Source: an uncultured Siphonobacter sp.
GTDB taxonomy: Bacteria > Bacteroidota > Bacteroidia > Cytophagales > Spirosomataceae
Assembly: GCA_913774715.1 (NCBI GenBank)
Contig: CAJYHS010000026.1
Span: 1 to 54,968, forward strand
Length of the DNA: 54,968 nt
Direction: 5' to 3'
Every line of letters starts with the position of its first letter. Position 1 is the first letter of the stretch. The translations under genes were made by a program, and so were the position numbers. This document shows, one piece after another, positions 44,406 through 53,006 of this stretch. The notes under the pieces are model-generated. The model was not told where the DNA came from and searched no databases. It saw nothing but the letters and a program-made list of their open reading frames with translations.

Positions 44406-44477
44406 GGCACTGTAGTTCAACGGATAGAATAGGCGTTTCCTAAACGCTAGATGCGGGTTCGATTCCCGCCGGAGCCA
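44406..44477 (+). tRNA. tRNA-Arg (anticodon CCT)
   Basis: A 72-nt cloverleaf folds by hand: acceptor GGCACTG with CGGAGCC (one A-A mismatch at the fourth pair and one G-U), D-stem GTTC/GAAT, anticodon stem GGCGT/ACGCT with loop TTCCTAA (anticodon CCT at 44439-44441), T-stem GCGGG/CCCGC with loop TTCGATT, and discriminator A. No CCA is encoded. The acceptor mismatch is unusual but does not disrupt the rest. It reads AGG codons. Confidence 0.88.
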
Positions 44478-44485
44478 CTACCTAC

Positions 44486-44516
44486 AAATAAAGCCCTGAA
44501 ATTCAGGGCTTTATTT
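44486..44516. terminator. Terminator after tRNA-Arg, also convergent for the DAC-domain gene
   Basis: AAATAAAGCCCTGAA (44486-44500) pairs with 44502-44516. A- and T-rich ends make it usable in both directions, between the tRNA on the plus strand and the DAC-domain gene on the minus strand. Confidence 0.85.
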
Positions 44517-44576
44517 ATTCTCCAAAATAGATTATCTAGTTCATTATAGTTAAACTTCATTAGATAAAGAGTAACT

Positions 44577-46319
44577 TTATTCTTCCAAATAATACGAATC
44601 ATTCATATCACTACTAGGAAGGAATTTACCGTAATCAATTTTAGCTAATCCTTCTTTCGTTAATTCATTACCTAGTTTTTCGCTCAGGCTATTAATGATA
44701 CTACATTCTTCTTCCGTCAGGTAAAAAGAATGATCTCGGAAATAATTCATTAGTTTATTATAGCTGTGTCTTCTGCTGCCGTGAATAGATTCTATCTCTC
44801 TGAGTTTCTTAATGGCTTCTTCGATATCCTTATGATGAATTTTAGGCATCAGGTTCGGAATTAAATCAATCATGCCATCCTCTGATACAATCACAATAAC
44901 CGTTGGAATTTCCTTCGCTACGTAGTCATAATAGCGGATGGCCGAATTGAATCGGGCCCCTCTGGACGAGTCTCCATTTTTGGTAGCCATGCCGTCCAGA
45001 ATTACTCCAATGGCGTAGCAGATGGAATCTGTATTTAACAGAACGGAGCCGTCAATGGCGGTAATTTGTCTCATCAAAGAGGTTTCCAGTTTTCTGGGCT
45101 TGATGCAGAAACATTGGTTGCTCAGCCGTTTCGCCTCACTTTCGGCCTGATCCGAAATGACCAGCATGGTGCCATGCTTCTGTTCGGAAGCCACGGTGCA
45201 GATTTCCCACAAAGCATTAAGGTCACCTTCGGAAATATCTTTAAAAATACGACTGATTCGTCCGTGAAAATCTTCCCGATCTATGCGTTCTTTGGGTAAG
45301 CTGGGAATCTGGTAATCAACGATCATCATTAACTTATTGTCGTGAAGCACCTCCCATACGTAATGACTCTTGAAATTGATCACAAACAGCGATTCATGAT
45401 TGGCGTTGTAGGTTCCGGCTATTTTTCCTAATCCGTATATTTTGTAGGAATCCGAGACGATCAAGGTTTCATCATTACATAGCTCCAGAAACTTCCTTAC
45501 TTTCCGGTAATCGTAAATACTGATGGGTTCTTCCAGCTCCAGCACCAGGCTCACATTCATGTGATGCTGCTTGGCAATGACCATCTTGCCAATGCTTTCG
45601 CTGCCTTCATATTTTAAGGAAGAAATGGAATTACAAACTTCGTAAAGGTCCACCAGAGCTTCGTGCGTTTCAACGGACATCGCTACCGAATGCATGAAAT
45701 CCTTTGCTGCATTAATCAACAATTCTTTCTCGGCTCTAATGATGGAATGAGCACTATTAACTTTAGAACTATTAATCGTGTGCATACACTCTTTTAAAAA
45801 CTGAGTGATCACGCTGTGCATGAAGGATTTGGATTTGACTACATAGTCCAGATAGGTTTCTTTTTTTAAGCAATAAAACTTATCCAGTATGTTTTTATTC
45901 AGTTCCAGCACTACGAATACCTGATATCCTTTTAATAAGCAGGCTTCTGATATAAATCTTTCGATGGTACTGTCATACATTTCCTTATTTACAATTTTGT
46001 AAACAGCTTCTCCGAGAGATTTACTTTTGATATACTCTTTGTGATTTTTTGCGTACGATTTATTCGAATAATTTACGCTGCTTTCAATATCTACCTTCTC
46101 TAAAGCAGCAGCTAACTCCTTCACCTCATCAAAGGCTTCCGGTTTTATTTTTTCTCCTGACGTAATAATGGATACAGGCTTTCCCTCCCTGTCATCCCAG
46201 GGAATGCAGATTATCGAGAGTTGTGGATCAAATTGCAGATCCAGAAGTGCAAATAATCGCTTGGCATATAATTCAAGTAAAACCTGAAAGGTTTCTTCAG
46301 CGACTGGTATCATAAGCAA
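44577..46319 (-). CDS. DAC-domain (diadenylate-cyclase-like) protein with N-terminal sensor region
   Basis: A 580-residue protein without signal peptide or membrane segment. Residues about 370-490 resemble a DisA_N/DAC nucleotide-cyclase domain: HGTMLVISDQAESEA, then AIDGSVLLNTDSICYAIGVIL (the DGA-equivalent, Asp423-Ser425) and SSRGARFNSAIRYYDYVAKE (the RHR-equivalent, here Arg456-Phe-Asn). The classical DGA and RHR motifs of c-di-AMP cyclases are altered to DGS and RFN. The long N-terminus (1-360) looks alpha/beta and could be a sensor, as in DAC proteins of nucleotide-based conflict systems. It lies between tRNA-Arg and a dehydrogenase, with no obvious effector. Product and trigger are unknown. 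Confidence 0.75.
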   Translation of the reverse strand: MLMIPVAEETFQVLLELYAKRLFALLDLQFDPQLSIICIPWDDREGKPVSIITSGEKIKPEAFDEVKELAAALEKVDIESSVNYSNKSYAKNHKEYIKSKSLGEAVYKIVNKEMYDSTIERFISEACLLKGYQVFVVLELNKNILDKFYCLKKETYLDYVVKSKSFMHSVITQFLKECMHTINSSKVNSAHSIIRAEKELLINAAKDFMHSVAMSVETHEALVDLYEVCNSISSLKYEGSESIGKMVIAKQHHMNVSLVLELEEPISIYDYRKVRKFLELCNDETLIVSDSYKIYGLGKIAGTYNANHESLFVINFKSHYVWEVLHDNKLMMIVDYQIPSLPKERIDREDFHGRISRIFKDISEGDLNALWEICTVASEQKHGTMLVISDQAESEAKRLSNQCFCIKPRKLETSLMRQITAIDGSVLLNTDSICYAIGVILDGMATKNGDSSRGARFNSAIRYYDYVAKEIPTVIVIVSEDGMIDLIPNLMPKIHHKDIEEAIKKLREIESIHGSRRHSYNKLMNYFRDHSFYLTEEECSIINSLSEKLGNELTKEGLAKIDYGKFLPSSDMNDSYYLEE

Positions 46320-46488
46320 AGGCTCTTATCGATTATTGTGGGGGTATGATAGGATCAAGTCCAGTAAAACCGGACGTTATCTTCTTTCTGATGAACTAGT
46401 ATACAATTAGTTATAGATAATAGTCACGGCTACATAACTAACGTAGTGATTTATCTCGTCAGGTGTAACTCCTTTCATTACTATTCAA

Positions 46489-46644
46489 TTACTGACTTCT
46501 TCGCTGGATTATCGCTTCGATTAAGGACTGCGTCAGGGGTTGGCCCTGGCTTTGAATTTCTTCCAGCTCCTGGGGCGTGAGCTGCTCCTGAGCCCGTTTC
46601 AGTAATGCTTCCTGATCGGTTTGGGTTGATTTCTGCTCTTCCAT
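46489..46644 (-). CDS. Small hypothetical protein (51 residues)
   Basis: An ATG at 46642-46644 opens a 51-codon frame ending TAA at 46489-46491. The product begins MEEQKSTQTDQEALLKRAQE and continues with Gln/Leu-rich helical sequence (LTPQELEEIQSQ) ending IIQRRSQ. It is hydrophilic and likely a short coiled helix. It lies upstream of the DAC-domain gene on the same strand, 169 bases away. No family is recognised; composition is plausible for a real gene, but it may be chance. Confidence 0.45.
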   Translation of the reverse strand: MEEQKSTQTDQEALLKRAQEQLTPQELEEIQSQGQPLTQSLIEAIIQRRSQ

Positions 46645-46817
46645 TGTACTAGGTATTTTATAGGATTACTTGATTCCAGATATCTCTAAAAAAGCTCTTC
46701 CAGCCCAGAAATTTTCGTTTTTTCCTGAATAAGGATTGCATTACCGCTACTATCATTGCTCTGGTATTCAATTTTAAGTTATTCAGAGTCAAAATGGTAT
46801 CAACAATTTCATAACCT

Positions 46818-47999
46818 ATGCTTCGATCATTTATTACTCTGGGACTTAGTTTGAGTCTGAGTTGTGGCTACGTAGCCTGTCAATCAACCGAAGGACTCAC
46901 GGAGAAACCTCTTCCGGTTCATATTCAGTTAATCTCCGACCAGCTCCTCTACCCTACGGCCTTCGCCGTACCGGGTGATGGCTCCGGACGTTTATTCATT
47001 ACCGAACAGGCTGGTCGTATTCGGGTTATTGAAAAGAATAAACTCAACCCCACCCCTTTTCTGGACATCAGCTCGGTGGTAATCAAACGAGATGGGTACG
47101 ACGAACGCGGACTGCTGGGACTGGCCTTTCACCCGCAGTTTGCTAAAAACGGAAAGTTCTATGTCTATTACAGTGCAAAAACCAACGGAAAGGGCAATCA
47201 TAAAAGCGTTATTCAGGAATTTACCAGCGATCAGAAAACTGCCGACCCTCAAAGCGGAAAGGTCGTGCTGGAATTTGATGAACCCGAATCCAACCACAAC
47301 GGTGGAGACTTGAAATTCGGTCCTGACGGGATGCTATACATCGCCGTTGGTGACGGCGGCGGTGCCGGCGACAAGCACGGCGATCATGGTAACGGTCAGA
47401 ATATAAATACCTTATTAGGAAAAATCCTGCGAATTGACGTAAACCAATCCCCTTATGGCATCCCGAAGGATAACCCTTTCCGGGATCAATCGGGCGTTCG
47501 TCCGGAGATTTACGCGTATGGGTTACGGAATCCCTGGCGGATCAGCTTTGATCACGGCACGGGCAAACTCTTCGCGGGCGATGTAGGCCAGAATCAATAC
47601 GAAGAAGTAGACATCATTAGTAAAGGTGGTAATTACGGCTGGCGGGTGCGGGAAGGGTATCACGCCTACAACGAAAAAGATCCCGATCCCAAAAACTATA
47701 TCGATCCCATCAGTGAATACGCACACAGTGAAGGAATTAGTATTACGGGTGGCTTTGTCTATAGAGGAAATAAAATTGCAGCCTTAAAAGGCAAATACGT
47801 TTTCGCTGACTGGTCGGGCCCCACCTGGTATTTATCGGAATCGCAGGGAAAAACCTGGCCTCGGGGAAGTTTACAACTTCGAAACCGCCCGGCCAACTGG
47901 CAAGTCTACAGTTTCGGTGAGGATGAAGACAGGGAATTATACATACTTGGAGTAAACACCGAAAGTAATAAGGGCTTCATTTATAAAATAACCCCCTAA
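46818..47999 (+). CDS. PQQ-dependent sugar dehydrogenase (soluble GDH-like lipoprotein)
   Basis: A 393-residue exported six-bladed beta-propeller of the glucose/sorbosone dehydrogenase family. A lipoprotein-type signal (LSLSLSC, Cys about 16) precedes the propeller. Typical motifs are LFITEQAGRIRV, DERGLLGLAFHPQF (with the catalytic-type His), NHNGGDLKFGPDGMLYIAVGDGGG, YGLRNPWRISFD, LFAGDVGQNQYEEVDII and NYGWRVREG. It is predicted to oxidise aldose sugars in the periplasm or at the surface, using PQQ. Cofactor use and substrate are inferred from family. Confidence 0.9.
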   Translation: MLRSFITLGLSLSLSCGYVACQSTEGLTEKPLPVHIQLISDQLLYPTAFAVPGDGSGRLFITEQAGRIRVIEKNKLNPTPFLDISSVVIKRDGYDERGLLGLAFHPQFAKNGKFYVYYSAKTNGKGNHKSVIQEFTSDQKTADPQSGKVVLEFDEPESNHNGGDLKFGPDGMLYIAVGDGGGAGDKHGDHGNGQNINTLLGKILRIDVNQSPYGIPKDNPFRDQSGVRPEIYAYGLRNPWRISFDHGTGKLFAGDVGQNQYEEVDIISKGGNYGWRVREGYHAYNEKDPDPKNYIDPISEYAHSEGISITGGFVYRGNKIAALKGKYVFADWSGPTWYLSESQGKTWPRGSLQLRNRPANWQVYSFGEDEDRELYILGVNTESNKGFIYKITP

Positions 48000-48021
48000 A
48001 TGCAAAATATTAGCCTGAAGC

Positions 48022-48053
48022 TTGACAAATGACTTTTTTGAACTTTATCTTTG
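48022..48053 (+). promoter_or_regulatory. Promoter of tRNA-Thr (Bacteroidota consensus)
   Basis: TTG (48022-48024), a 21-base spacer and TATCTTTG (48046-48053), an exact TAnnTTTG, lie 11 bases before the tRNA. This matches the Bacteroidota -33/-7 consensus. Confidence 0.75.
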
Positions 48054-48064
48054 TGCGACCAAAA

Positions 48065-48125
<61 letters not shown>

Positions 48126-48137
<12 letters not shown>

Positions 48138-48167
48138 CTAAGAGTTTTGTAGGGGGCTCGGAGAGTT
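48126..48167 (+). repeat. Imperfect tandem duplication of the tRNA-Thr 3' end (att-like)
   Basis: 48126-48146 (TTGTAGGAGGCTCTAAGAGT and T) and 48147-48167 (TTGTAGGGGGCTCGGAGAGT and T) are direct repeats matching at 18 of 21 positions. The first spans the tRNA-Thr 3' end. Phage integrases commonly recombine at tRNA 3' ends, so this probably marks an attachment site and perhaps an earlier integration. Confidence 0.65.
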
Positions 48168-48199
48168 CAAAATAAGCTCTATTATCATTCTTTTAGGCA

Positions 48200-48229
48200 C
48201 CTGTTCGCGATCCGAACAGGTTTTTTTTT
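48200..48229 (+). terminator. Rho-independent terminator after tRNA-Thr
   Basis: CCTGTTCG (48200-48207) pairs with CGAACAGG (48213-48220) around CGATC and is followed by nine T. It would end tRNA-Thr transcription before the integrase gene. Confidence 0.9.
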
Positions 48230-48384
48230 GTGCCTTCTTCTCATATACCTAGTTTTTTCTCCCCTTTTTCTCAATCGGGTTATACCCTCAGGTGGCATAA
48301 AATCCTTAGCTACATTACTGCCACCCGGCACGGTTTCTTGCGAAATGATAAGTTCAGGATGGTTCGGAAGGGTTTCGCAAGACC

Positions 48385-49608
48385 ATGAAACGCAGACGAA
48401 TCAGCATGATGACGGTCAGCCTTTGGAGGCATTTTTCCAATTCCACTAAAACTAAATGTACCATTTATGCAAGAATCAAATACGAAGGGAAAAGGGCTGA
48501 ACTCGGTTCTACCGGGATCAATATCCCAACCACCGACTGGGACCCCGTGGCGAAACGGGTACTTTCTACTCATCCGCAACACCTTTCGATCAATCAGGAT
48601 CTACAGGAACTCCTTAGCCGGATTGATATTGCTTACCAAGCGGTCCGCAAATCAAATCGCCCGGTTCAGGCCGGAAGTATTCTACAGATGTACCGGACCT
48701 TATTTGAACCGCAGGTTGACCCTGCACCAACGACTGAAAGCCTGACGATACAGGAGGTATTTCACCGCTGGATCAATCACCGGGAAGAACTACTGGAGTA
48801 CCAGCAAATCAAATACCCTACCTTCAAAAAGAACCGGGAATCAAAGACTAAATTTCTGGAATATCTCCTTGAAAAAGAAAAACAAGCCGTCAAGGCCGTT
48901 GATTTCAACCTTCGGGCAGCCCAGCGATACCGCACCTGGCTGGAAACGCAGGGCTACGGGTATCCACATATCAATAAGCTTATGAAAACCTTACGTCAGG
49001 CCGTGCGTTGGGCCTATGAGGAAGAACTTACCGAGGTCAATCCCCTGGAAGGCCTACGCCTGAAGCGGGAGAAGCTTAAACCCCCGGTATTTCTCTTTAC
49101 TGTTCAGGTAGAAAATCTGAAAACCGTGCCCTTTCAGTCGGAAGTGCTTCAGAAGGTCGCGGACCTGTTTCTGATCTACTGCCGGACGGGTTTTCATTAC
49201 TCAGACCTGAAACTGGTCATCAGAGATTCTCATCAAAAGATTGGAAAGGGCTTTGCCGGGCTTGACTGGATCAGCCACGAACGCATCAAAACCGGCGTTC
49301 CGGCCAAAGTACCCGTATTCGACGAAGTAAAGCCTATCGTCGAAAAATACGGCGGCTGGAATAAGCTGCCTTTACTTTCCAATCAGAAAATGAATGAATA
49401 CCTGAAGATCATAGCCGCCGACCGGGGACTTCCCCCGAATATTTCGGTAAAGGTTGGCCGGAATACGTTAGCGGACTGGCTACTGAACGAAAAAGGCTGG
49501 AGTAAGGAAGCCGTGAAGGTGATTATGGGTATCCGTACGGACTCCATTCTTGCCCGTTACGTACGGGCGGATGAACGGCGGGTGGTGCTTGAAATGAATA
49601 AAGTCTAA
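48385..49608 (+). CDS. Tyrosine recombinase/phage integrase, Bacteroidota SAM-like type
   Basis: A 407-residue integrase with an arm-binding N-terminus (VSLWRHFSNSTKTKCTIYAR, GSTGINIPTTDWDP), an SAM-like core-binding domain (about 120-225) and a catalytic domain. The catalytic residues are partly unusual: TGFHYSD has His271 where Arg is usual, Lys302 (IKTGVPAKVPVF) is kept, HxxR is KVGR with Arg359, the LGH-type motif is MGI, and the nucleophile is Tyr392 (ILARYVRA). It lies 250 bases after tRNA-Thr, where it probably inserted the downstream element. Activity is uncertain. Confidence 0.87.
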   Translation: MKRRRISMMTVSLWRHFSNSTKTKCTIYARIKYEGKRAELGSTGINIPTTDWDPVAKRVLSTHPQHLSINQDLQELLSRIDIAYQAVRKSNRPVQAGSILQMYRTLFEPQVDPAPTTESLTIQEVFHRWINHREELLEYQQIKYPTFKKNRESKTKFLEYLLEKEKQAVKAVDFNLRAAQRYRTWLETQGYGYPHINKLMKTLRQAVRWAYEEELTEVNPLEGLRLKREKLKPPVFLFTVQVENLKTVPFQSEVLQKVADLFLIYCRTGFHYSDLKLVIRDSHQKIGKGFAGLDWISHERIKTGVPAKVPVFDEVKPIVEKYGGWNKLPLLSNQKMNEYLKIIAADRGLPPNISVKVGRNTLADWLLNEKGWSKEAVKVIMGIRTDSILARYVRADERRVVLEMNKV

Positions 49609-49643
49609 AATAAATCCCAAAACCTTAAACTGATCCGACCGGG

Positions 49644-49682
49644 CCGCCTGAACCGGTCGTATTACTTGACCGACTCAGGCGG
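49644..49682. repeat. Short inverted repeat after the integrase gene
   Basis: CCGCCTGA (49644-49651) is the reverse complement of TCAGGCGG (49675-49682), with internal ACCGGTC/GACCGA partial symmetry. It lies 36 bases after the integrase stop and before the terminator. Role unknown. Confidence 0.5.
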
Positions 49683-49709
49683 ATTAATCGAAACCCCTAT
49701 AATAATGAT

Positions 49710-49745
49710 AAGAGCCGTTCTTTAAAAGACGGCTCTTGTTTTTTT
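49710..49745 (+). terminator. Rho-independent terminator after the integrase gene
   Basis: AAGAGCCGT (49710-49718) pairs with ACGGCTCTT (49729-49737) and is followed by GTTTTTTT. It ends integrase transcription just before the convergent beta-helix gene. Confidence 0.85.
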
Positions 49746-51528
49746 AGCTACCGGACTTGCCGTGCTTGCGGAAGGCCTGGATTAACTGGTAAATGAAATA
49801 GGCTATAGCGATACGGCTTAAACCTTCAACCCAACGTGATAAACTAGTGATATTTTCTTCTATTTTCTCTGGATCGCGAATGCCTTTAATCTTTAATAGC
49901 TGTTCTGCCAGATAATCAGCTTTACGTAAGGGGTTTATAAATTCTGGCAGATAAGAGATAACCTTAGAAAATTTTGACCACTCGTCAGCACTAGGAATGT
50001 GTAAGTATGGATAAATTATTGAAGGATATACTTCTAGGCTAAGACAATAAATAAAAAACAATAAACCGCTCGCAACTAAAGTAGACAATACACCTCTTTC
50101 CCAACTTTGTCCATAGTTCGTGGATATTTTATTTAACCATAGATTAATTTTTTCCCAGCGTTCATTGTTTTTATTCTCATCTAATGTAGAACGGTAAGCT
50201 TCCATTTCTCTAGCAAAATATCGGTTAGCTTCAACTTTATCTCCTCTATTTTCATATATTTTTTTAATCTGGCTATAACCAAATTGTTGTTGACTTACGT
50301 CAGGAGTTCTTATTTCATTTGGCATCTTAGTACCAGACAAAAATACTTCTATAATTTTAGAACTAACAAATTCCATTTGAAAATTCGACAAATCACAGTT
50401 TATAAAAATAACCTTACCCATATCTGAACCATGAATCTCTAATTCATTATATACTTCCAAATTCTCATATGAATCAATTTCTTCTAATGAAGGCATTAAA
50501 AAAGTATCTCTACACTCTATATTGTTAAAATAAATAATTCCTAAATTTTTAAAATCTATAAAGGATAAACTATAACAACTTGAATTTACGTGTACTATTG
50601 AATCCTTAACCATTATACCACTAAATACTATAGAGTTTACTATAACAGAACTCGCAATAAAGTAATTTGAAGCAGATGAAGTTTTGAAAAAACTGATATT
50701 ATTAGCAAATCCACTTACGAAATAAAATTCCTCCATAAACCTACCACCGCTTATTCTAAAATCTTTTTCAAAGGAAACATCATAAATAGAGAAATCACGA
50801 TGAAAATCACCGCCACTAATGGCAAAATCATTTTTAAAATAGCCCCCTCTAATTATAACATCTTCAAAAGAACCTCCTGAAATCGCAGCATCTAGCAAAA
50901 TTTCATTATCAACTAATCGTAAGTAACCTTTATAAATACCACCTGTTATATATAAACTAGATTTGAAACTATTTTTAACAAAAGAAAGACTATGATTTAA
51001 ACAACCACTAGATATTACGATATCATCATCAAATTTATTATTTTCAATATATAATATTGAATTAAAAACAGCTTCTGAAGCAAAAAAATGACTTAAAAAT
51101 TCATTGTTATCAATTAATAGTTCATTATCATATTCTCCACCCATTATAGTCAAAAAACCCCTAAATATATTTGAACTTAAAGTAAATTTACCTTTATATT
51201 TACCACTTCTCAAATCAAATGACGTTACAAAAATACAGTTTTGATAAATAATCTCATGATCAGATGTCAAGTTATTCATTTCTACCCCTTCATGAAACAC
51301 ACAATTTTCAAAGACAATAGAATTTTTTAACTCTAATCCACTATTTAATATAAATTTTTCTTTTATATCAACATTTCTTAGTGTAATTGTTTTTAGATCA
51401 TTAGTTACTTTTAACTCACCAAATTCATTAGGAAAGTTTATTTCAGCTTTATAAACAACGTCAAAAATTTCTTCTTTAGATAACAAATACCTCGGTTTAT
51501 TAGCTAAAGCTTCATTAGAATTATCCAT
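49744..51528 (-). CDS. AT-rich beta-helix membrane protein, cargo gene beside the integrase
   Basis: A 594-residue protein. Residues about 60-390 form a repeat of ~20-residue units with a recurring ISGG-x-F-x-x-D-F/I pattern (DAAISGGSFEDVIIRGGYF, FAISGGDFHRDFSIYDVSF, FRISGGRFMEEFYFV), which looks like a right-handed, pentapeptide-like beta-helix. The C-terminus (RWEKINLWLNKISTNYGQSW) is followed by two membrane segments (about 480-500 and 565-585). Base composition is much more AT-rich than its neighbours, consistent with recent transfer. It sits between the integrase and phage structural genes, a common site for accessory (moron or defence) cargo. The function is unknown; a membrane effector or defence role is speculative. 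Confidence 0.8.
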   Translation of the reverse strand: MDNSNEALANKPRYLLSKEEIFDVVYKAEINFPNEFGELKVTNDLKTITLRNVDIKEKFILNSGLELKNSIVFENCVFHEGVEMNNLTSDHEIIYQNCIFVTSFDLRSGKYKGKFTLSSNIFRGFLTIMGGEYDNELLIDNNEFLSHFFASEAVFNSILYIENNKFDDDIVISSGCLNHSLSFVKNSFKSSLYITGGIYKGYLRLVDNEILLDAAISGGSFEDVIIRGGYFKNDFAISGGDFHRDFSIYDVSFEKDFRISGGRFMEEFYFVSGFANNISFFKTSSASNYFIASSVIVNSIVFSGIMVKDSIVHVNSSCYSLSFIDFKNLGIIYFNNIECRDTFLMPSLEEIDSYENLEVYNELEIHGSDMGKVIFINCDLSNFQMEFVSSKIIEVFLSGTKMPNEIRTPDVSQQQFGYSQIKKIYENRGDKVEANRYFAREMEAYRSTLDENKNNERWEKINLWLNKISTNYGQSWERGVLSTLVASGLLFFIYCLSLEVYPSIIYPYLHIPSADEWSKFSKVISYLPEFINPLRKADYLAEQLLKIKGIRDPEKIEENITSLSRWVEGLSRIAIAYFIYQLIQAFRKHGKSGS

Positions 51529-51573
51529 GCTCTAAATTATTAAATAAAATTAAAAATATTATAATCCCAAACA

Positions 51574-52998
51574 TTAATAATAAATACCTGCCGCCCAAAG
51601 CTTCAGCTCAGCCATACCCGTCAAAGGCAAATTCACCCGTACCGATTCAATGAAGTAATCCACCCCCCGAATATGGATTTTCATCCAGTTTCCCTTTGAC
51701 AGGTGAAAGTCAATCTTTGCCAGGTCTGTTGCCGTCAGATTGAGCCGCTTGGTGATCTGGTGCGTATTGCCCCGCCAGGCTTCCGTACGTTTCCAGAAGC
51801 GTTCGATCAAGTTGTTGGGACCATGCCAGGCAAGCCGGTACTGACTATACTGATTCGTTGCCCGAGGCAATCCACCCGCCACCCCATTCCAGAAAAGAAG
51901 CCGGGGGCTAAAATGATTCGATCCCTGATTATTGACGTCCGTAATGCCCGCCTGACTGGTACGGGCCAGGCCTGTTTCCAGGTTTAAGTCCAGCGAGCTC
52001 CAGCGGGATTTGATGGCGTACAGCAGTCCCCCGGCCGGTTGGGGAGTCTGGTACTTATCAAAGTCAGCGGGAGGCGTTTTCATCAGGGCATCGTTGCCGT
52101 CGCGTTCCCAGTCCAGTTCCAGCCGGTTAGCCAGATTCGGAGCTTTGGTATGCACATCTTCGGCCTTTTCCGTCCAGTTCAGCCGGGTGGGTTGCTGCAT
52201 CAGGTCTTCACAAAAACGGATCGTTAGCACGCGGTTCTGCACGTCGAAAGCCAGGTACAGGTTGAACAGCTTCCGGAGCTCTTTGAGCAGTTCCGGAAAC
52301 GTGATCTCCGGCAAATGACTGGCATACGCAATGACCGTTTCCGAATCGAGGGCATACGTATTGTAGATCAGCAGACGCTTCATCGCCGGATGCTCCATAA
52401 ACTCTCCTTCAATGGTGAAATTCATCAGGGCCGCACACTGACGTAGGATGAAATGCAAAAACATCATCGGCACTTTGGGCGTATCCGGAAGGTAGGTTCC
52501 AGCGGAAACATCGTTCACCCGGCCGGTAAATCCCGGCACCACGGTCTGAGCGTACCAGCCGGGGTTTTCAATCACCGGCAACACGTACCTTTCGTTACCA
52601 GCGAGAGAGAAAGCGGCCGGTAGGGGTTCTGATCCGAGGTTGAGCAAATTCAGGGTCGTGTTCTGGTGATCCCGGAATATCTCCCCCAGATTTTGCGTAT
52701 AAAATACGCTGTAGCCCGACGTACTAACATTCTCCAACTGCACGAAACCTTGCTCAATCAGTACGCCATCGGCGTATTTCTGGCACTTAAGCACCCGATC
52801 CGGATAAGAGCTCTGAAGCTGATAGTACCAGTTAAAAAACCGGTTATTCGTGTCTGACAAAGGCAAACTGAAGGGATTGACCTTATTGCCCTGCACGGTG
52901 TCGTAGGAGAACAGCGGGTTAAACCGCTCCAGCGTTACGGAAAGACCGGGGGGCAAGTCAATACGCTCGCCCTCCAGTCGAATATCAATTCGATTCAT
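51574..52998 (-). CDS. Putative phage structural/tail protein (unrecognised family)
   Basis: A 474-residue protein without signal peptide or membrane segment. It begins MNRIDIRLEGERIDLPPGLS and is rich in aromatic residues and short beta-like strands through its length (FIESVRVNLPLTGMAELKLW near the end). I do not recognise the family. Its place directly downstream of a tape-measure-like gene, with an 8-base gap on the same strand, and its GC-rich coding unlike the neighbouring cargo gene, suggest a distal tail or baseplate protein of a Bacteroidota prophage. This is contextual inference. Confidence 0.65.
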   Translation of the reverse strand: MNRIDIRLEGERIDLPPGLSVTLERFNPLFSYDTVQGNKVNPFSLPLSDTNNRFFNWYYQLQSSYPDRVLKCQKYADGVLIEQGFVQLENVSTSGYSVFYTQNLGEIFRDHQNTTLNLLNLGSEPLPAAFSLAGNERYVLPVIENPGWYAQTVVPGFTGRVNDVSAGTYLPDTPKVPMMFLHFILRQCAALMNFTIEGEFMEHPAMKRLLIYNTYALDSETVIAYASHLPEITFPELLKELRKLFNLYLAFDVQNRVLTIRFCEDLMQQPTRLNWTEKAEDVHTKAPNLANRLELDWERDGNDALMKTPPADFDKYQTPQPAGGLLYAIKSRWSSLDLNLETGLARTSQAGITDVNNQGSNHFSPRLLFWNGVAGGLPRATNQYSQYRLAWHGPNNLIERFWKRTEAWRGNTHQITKRLNLTATDLAKIDFHLSKGNWMKIHIRGVDYFIESVRVNLPLTGMAELKLWAAGIYY

Positions 52999-53006
52999 GA
53001 GTAAAA

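Noticed and set aside
46407-46441. TTAGTTAT/ATAACTAA inverted repeat upstream of the DAC-domain gene as an operator
   Set aside because: Eight AT-rich bases in an AT-rich gap are expected by chance, and nothing links it to a regulator.
51703-52318. Plus-strand frames over the phage structural gene
   Set aside because: No motifs and complete overlap with a long minus-strand frame; they are shadows.
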